Shown piece by piece: positions 14,812 through 17,015 of a DNA stretch of 17,015 bases. Within the stretch, counting starts at the first letter, position 1. Every line of letters starts with the position of its first letter. Under the pieces are notes generated by a model that worked only from the letters and a program-made list of their open reading frames with translations, made no database searches and had not been told where the DNA came from. This DNA is from Mycolicibacterium malmesburyense (GTDB lineage Bacteria > Actinomycetota > Actinomycetes > Mycobacteriales > Mycobacteriaceae), in NCBI RefSeq assembly GCF_001050015.1, contig NZ_CVTB01000307.1, positions 1 through 17,015 of the forward strand. Reading direction: 5' to 3'. Position numbers and translations under genes: made by a program.

Positions 14812-14865
14812 GCGATTCGTGTGCGCTTTGTTGCGCTCACCGCTCGTTATTGCACACAAATCACG
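14812..14865. repeat. 54-bp palindromic repeat, copy 2
   Basis: This copy has the same length as copy 1, with the arms GCGATTCGTGTGCG (14812-14825) and TGCACACAAATCAC (14851-14864) and some mismatches. It lies six bases after the DUF559 stop, and its right end contains the TGA of the convergent methyltransferase (14861-14863). A bidirectional terminator role would fit this convergent position. Confidence 0.78.
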
Positions 14866-15499
14866 AAGGCCTGAGCGCGCGGCCGATCGCGAACTCGGCG
14901 ACCGGCAGCGGCACCCACCGCGGCATCGTCCACTCCCGCCGGGCACCCTCGACCTTGAACCCGGCGCCCGCGATGCTCTGCTCGGTGTGGCGGTGGGTGT
15001 GGCAGTTGCCGAGCAGCCGCGGCCACACCGTCGCGTCGGCGATCCGCTGCATCCGCCCACGGCCTCCATCGCTGGCGATGTGCTCGAGATAGCGGAGCTC
15101 ACCGCCCGGTCGCAACAACGAATACAGCTGCCGCAGAACGGTATCCGGGTCGTCGATCGAGCACAGCACCAACGAGCAGACGATCGCGTCGAACTGCTGG
15201 TCGCCGGCCGCCATGAACTGCTCCACGGTGTCGGCGCTGACCGTGATGGGCACGCGCGCCGAGACCGCGGCGCGCTGGGCGTGTTCGGCCAGACGGCGTT
15301 CGGGTTCGACGGCCACCACCTCGGTCACGGTGTCGGGGTAGAACTCGAAGTTCGTTCCGGTGCCCGCACCGACCTCCAGCACCCGGCCGGACAGGCCGGC
15401 GAGGTTCTCCCGACGGAGTTGCCGGATGGCGTCGGTCTCGTGAGTGGACATCACCGTCCACAACCGAGCGAAGAACGGGTTATCGACCAAGTCCGACAT
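14861..15499 (-). CDS. Class I SAM-dependent methyltransferase, UbiE/METTL7-like, 212 aa
   Basis: The SAM-binding motif I is VLEVGAGTG (40-48), followed by VVAVEPERR, the DAIVCSLVLCSI strand of motif IV and the LLRPGGELRYLEHI post-motif. These are typical of UbiE/COQ5-like and METTL7-like methyltransferases acting on lipid or small-molecule substrates. The C-terminal third (ATVWPRLLGNCHTHRHTE and WVPLPVAEFAIGRALRPS) resembles the METTL7 group. The ATG at 15499 has a strong AAAGGAG site and overlaps the end of the TetR gene by 20 bases, so it is the last gene of the MMPL/TetR operon. Its stop lies within the palindromic repeat. Confidence 0.88.
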   Translation of the reverse strand: MSDLVDNPFFARLWTVMSTHETDAIRQLRRENLAGLSGRVLEVGAGTGTNFEFYPDTVTEVVAVEPERRLAEHAQRAAVSARVPITVSADTVEQFMAAGDQQFDAIVCSLVLCSIDDPDTVLRQLYSLLRPGGELRYLEHIASDGGRGRMQRIADATVWPRLLGNCHTHRHTEQSIAGAGFKVEGARREWTMPRWVPLPVAEFAIGRALRPS

Positions 15500-16157
15500 G
15501 AAGTGCTCCTTTCAACTGCGTGACGGCTTCCGGTGGCCTGTCGAAGCCCACGGCATCCCGGGCGATCTGACCGAAGCACACGGCCGACAGCACCCGGTCG
15601 GCGAACTCCTCCACATCACCCCACGGTAGGTAGGGCTTGGAGATCAGCATCGCCGCCACCCCGTGCGCGACGGTCATCAACTCCAGAGCCATCGCCGTCG
15701 AGTCGCCCGGAGGGTAGATGCCCTCCGCCATCAGGCTCTCGACCGCGGCGCGTAGATGCACGAACGCCGAGCTGTTCAACGCGACATCCACATCGCTGCC
15801 GGGCCGGCTCTCCCCCATCGTCGCAATGCGATACAGCTCAGGGGTTTTCATCGCGAACCGGACATACGCCAGACCCTGGGCCCGCAGCACCTCGATGGCC
15901 GTAGGCTGATCCGCCGCCACGCTCTGCATCTCCTCGTCGAGCTTCTCGAAGTACCGCGCGCACACCGCGTCGAGCAGCGCGTCCTTATCGGCGAAGTGCA
16001 GGTAGATCGACGGCGGGGTGACGCCGACCCGCTGTGCCACCGACCGGATCGAGACCTCCTTCGCGGTGCCCGCCTCGAGCAGCAGCTCTGTTGTCGCGTC
16101 GAGGATCTCGTCGCGCAGCTGCTCGCCGGATCCGCGCGGGGCGCGCCGCCGTTTCAT
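15480..16157 (-). CDS. TetR-family transcriptional regulator, 225 aa
   Basis: The N-terminal helix-turn-helix (about 12-60) reads RDEILDATTELLLEAG, then VSIRSVAQRVGVTPPSIYLHFADKDALLDAV, the standard TetR pattern. The C-terminal part (from about 80) is helical with AYVRFAMKTPELYRI and MTVAHGVAAMLIS and would form the ligand pocket, as in TetR_C regulators of lipid or drug genes. The ATG at 16157 overlaps the MMPL stop (ATGA), so regulator and transporter are translated from one message. Co-transcription suggests autoregulation of the whole operon, with the operator upstream of the MMPL gene, outside the window. Confidence 0.92.
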   Translation of the reverse strand: MKRRRAPRGSGEQLRDEILDATTELLLEAGTAKEVSIRSVAQRVGVTPPSIYLHFADKDALLDAVCARYFEKLDEEMQSVAADQPTAIEVLRAQGLAYVRFAMKTPELYRIATMGESRPGSDVDVALNSSAFVHLRAAVESLMAEGIYPPGDSTAMALELMTVAHGVAAMLISKPYLPWGDVEEFADRVLSAVCFGQIARDAVGFDRPPEAVTQLKGALHVGLGR

Positions 16158-17015
16158 CGCGTCCCCGCCGGTTCGGTCGGGTTCTCGGCGGGCACGGGCG
16201 CGACCTTGCCCGATTCGCTGAAACCGACGCGTTCGTGCAGCCGCGCCAGTGGCCCGGGGGCCCACCAGTTCCACCGGCCGAGCAAGTGCATGAACGCCGG
16301 CACCAATCCCATCCGCACCAGCGTCGCATCGGCGAGCACCGCGAGCGTCAACCCGACGCCGAACATCCGCATGAACGACACCTCGGCCGCGATCAGCGCC
16401 GCGAACGATATCGACATCAACAACGCCGCCGCCGTCACCACGCGACCGGTCTTCGCCAGGCCCAGCGCGACGCTCTCGTCGTTGCGCGCCCGCGCCGAGA
16501 GCTTCCCGTCGTCGCCCAGTTGGAGCCAGTACTCCCGGATCCGGGATACCAGGAAGACCTCGTAGTCCATCGACAACCCGAACGCGATGCAGAACAACAA
16601 CACGGGCATGTTCGCCACCAGGGTGCCCGTCGGGGTGGTGCCCAACGCACCGAGATGGCCCTCCTGAAAGATCCACACCAGCGCGCCGAACGCGGCGGTC
16701 AGCGATAACACATTGAGCACCAAGGCTTTCAGCGGCAACACCACGCTCCCAGTGAGCAGGAACAGCAGCACGAACGTGATGGCCCCGATCACCCCGAGCA
16801 CCAGCGGCAGGCGCGAGGTGATCGCCGAGGCGCTGTCGCGGTTCACCTGCGCGGTGCCGGTCAGCAGCACCGGAACATCGCCGGGTGTGCTCACCGCTTC
16901 GAGCCGGTCGAGTTGAGTCTCGGAGGCGTCGCTGAACAATGGCGCGGCGCTGGCCACCGTGAGGAACGCACTGCCGTCCTCGACGCCGGTCGCGGCCGAC
17001 GGCGGGCCGCCCGGC
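16154..17015 (-). CDS. MMPL family transporter, C-terminal part (5' end outside window)
   Basis: The minus-strand frame is open to the window edge (codons upstream of the internal GTG at 16957 read GVEDGSAFLT), so only the last 287 codons are visible. It shows the end of the second periplasmic domain and TM7-12 of an RND-type MMPL exporter: LPLVLGVIGAITFVLLFLLT, SVVLPLKALVLNVLSLTAAF, the signature FGLSMDYEVFLVSRIREYW (nucleotides about 16535-16592), VTAAALLMSISFAALIA and FGVGLTLAVLADATLVR with the conserved Asp of the proton relay. The family exports lipids or siderophores in mycobacteria. It is first of the three visible operon genes. The substrate cannot be told. Confidence 0.93.
   Translation of the reverse strand, partial: PGGPPSAATGVEDGSAFLTVASAAPLFSDASETQLDRLEAVSTPGDVPVLLTGTAQVNRDSASAITSRLPLVLGVIGAITFVLLFLLTGSVVLPLKALVLNVLSLTAAFGALVWIFQEGHLGALGTTPTGTLVANMPVLLFCIAFGLSMDYEVFLVSRIREYWLQLGDDGKLSARARNDESVALGLAKTGRVVTAAALLMSISFAALIAAEVSFMRMFGVGLTLAVLADATLVRMGLVPAFMHLLGRWNWWAPGPLARLHERVGFSESGKVAPVPAENPTEPAGTR

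Overview
The window looks like a chromosomal segment of a mycobacterium, most likely a fast-growing Mycolicibacterium-type species. The evidence is very high GC by eye (not computed), GTG starts, TANNNT -10 boxes six or seven bases before start codons (leaderless genes), and mycobacterial protein families (Rv1155-type PPOX protein, DUF5302, MMPL, LCM-type methyltransferases). From memory, M. tuberculosis has the order Rv1151c (sirtuin), Rv1152 (GntR), Rv1153c (Omt), Rv1154c, Rv1155 (PPOX), Rv1156 (HhH-GPD). The same backbone is seen here in opposite orientation, with about 7.4 kb of transport genes between the Rv1155-like and Rv1156-like genes.

Layout. 1-1776: the tail of a probable secreted protein, a 48-residue DUF1059 gene on the minus strand, a nitroreductase, and a serine-recombinase-like protein that has only the catalytic domain and lacks its first catalytic Arg. 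1766-2353 (minus): an HhH-GPD protein. 2380-6455: a tightly overlapping four-gene operon of LytS-type histidine kinase, LytTR response regulator, two-TM protein and sodium:solute symporter. 6608-8586: a second module, DUF485 protein plus ActP/MctC-type symporter. 8630-9829: an MFS transporter. 9826-10480 (minus): DUF5302 and the Rv1155-like PPOX protein. 10511-12734: two paralogous LCM-type methyltransferases around a DUF1697 gene. 12740-13105 (minus): a YtrA-type GntR regulator, divergent from a class III sirtuin (13142-13855). 13951-14805: an AbiEi-like/DUF559 nuclease-like protein bounded by two 54-bp palindromic repeats. 14861-17015 (minus): an MMPL transporter, TetR regulator and SAM methyltransferase in one overlapping operon.

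How the genes may work together (inference). The kinase/regulator pair most likely controls uptake of short carboxylates such as acetate, propionate or pyruvate through the two symporter modules. The nearby sirtuin belongs to the family that reactivates acetyl-CoA synthetase and removes succinyl groups, so uptake and use of such acids could be linked at this locus. The MMPL/TetR/methyltransferase operon looks like a self-regulated lipid or drug export unit.

I found no tRNA, rRNA, CRISPR array or intact insertion sequence, and no gene-free stretch above 300 bases. The least explained structure is the pair of 54-bp palindromic repeats around the DUF559 gene. The most consistent regulatory pattern is a run of leaderless promoters, two pairs of them back to back in intergenic gaps of 30 and 36 bases.
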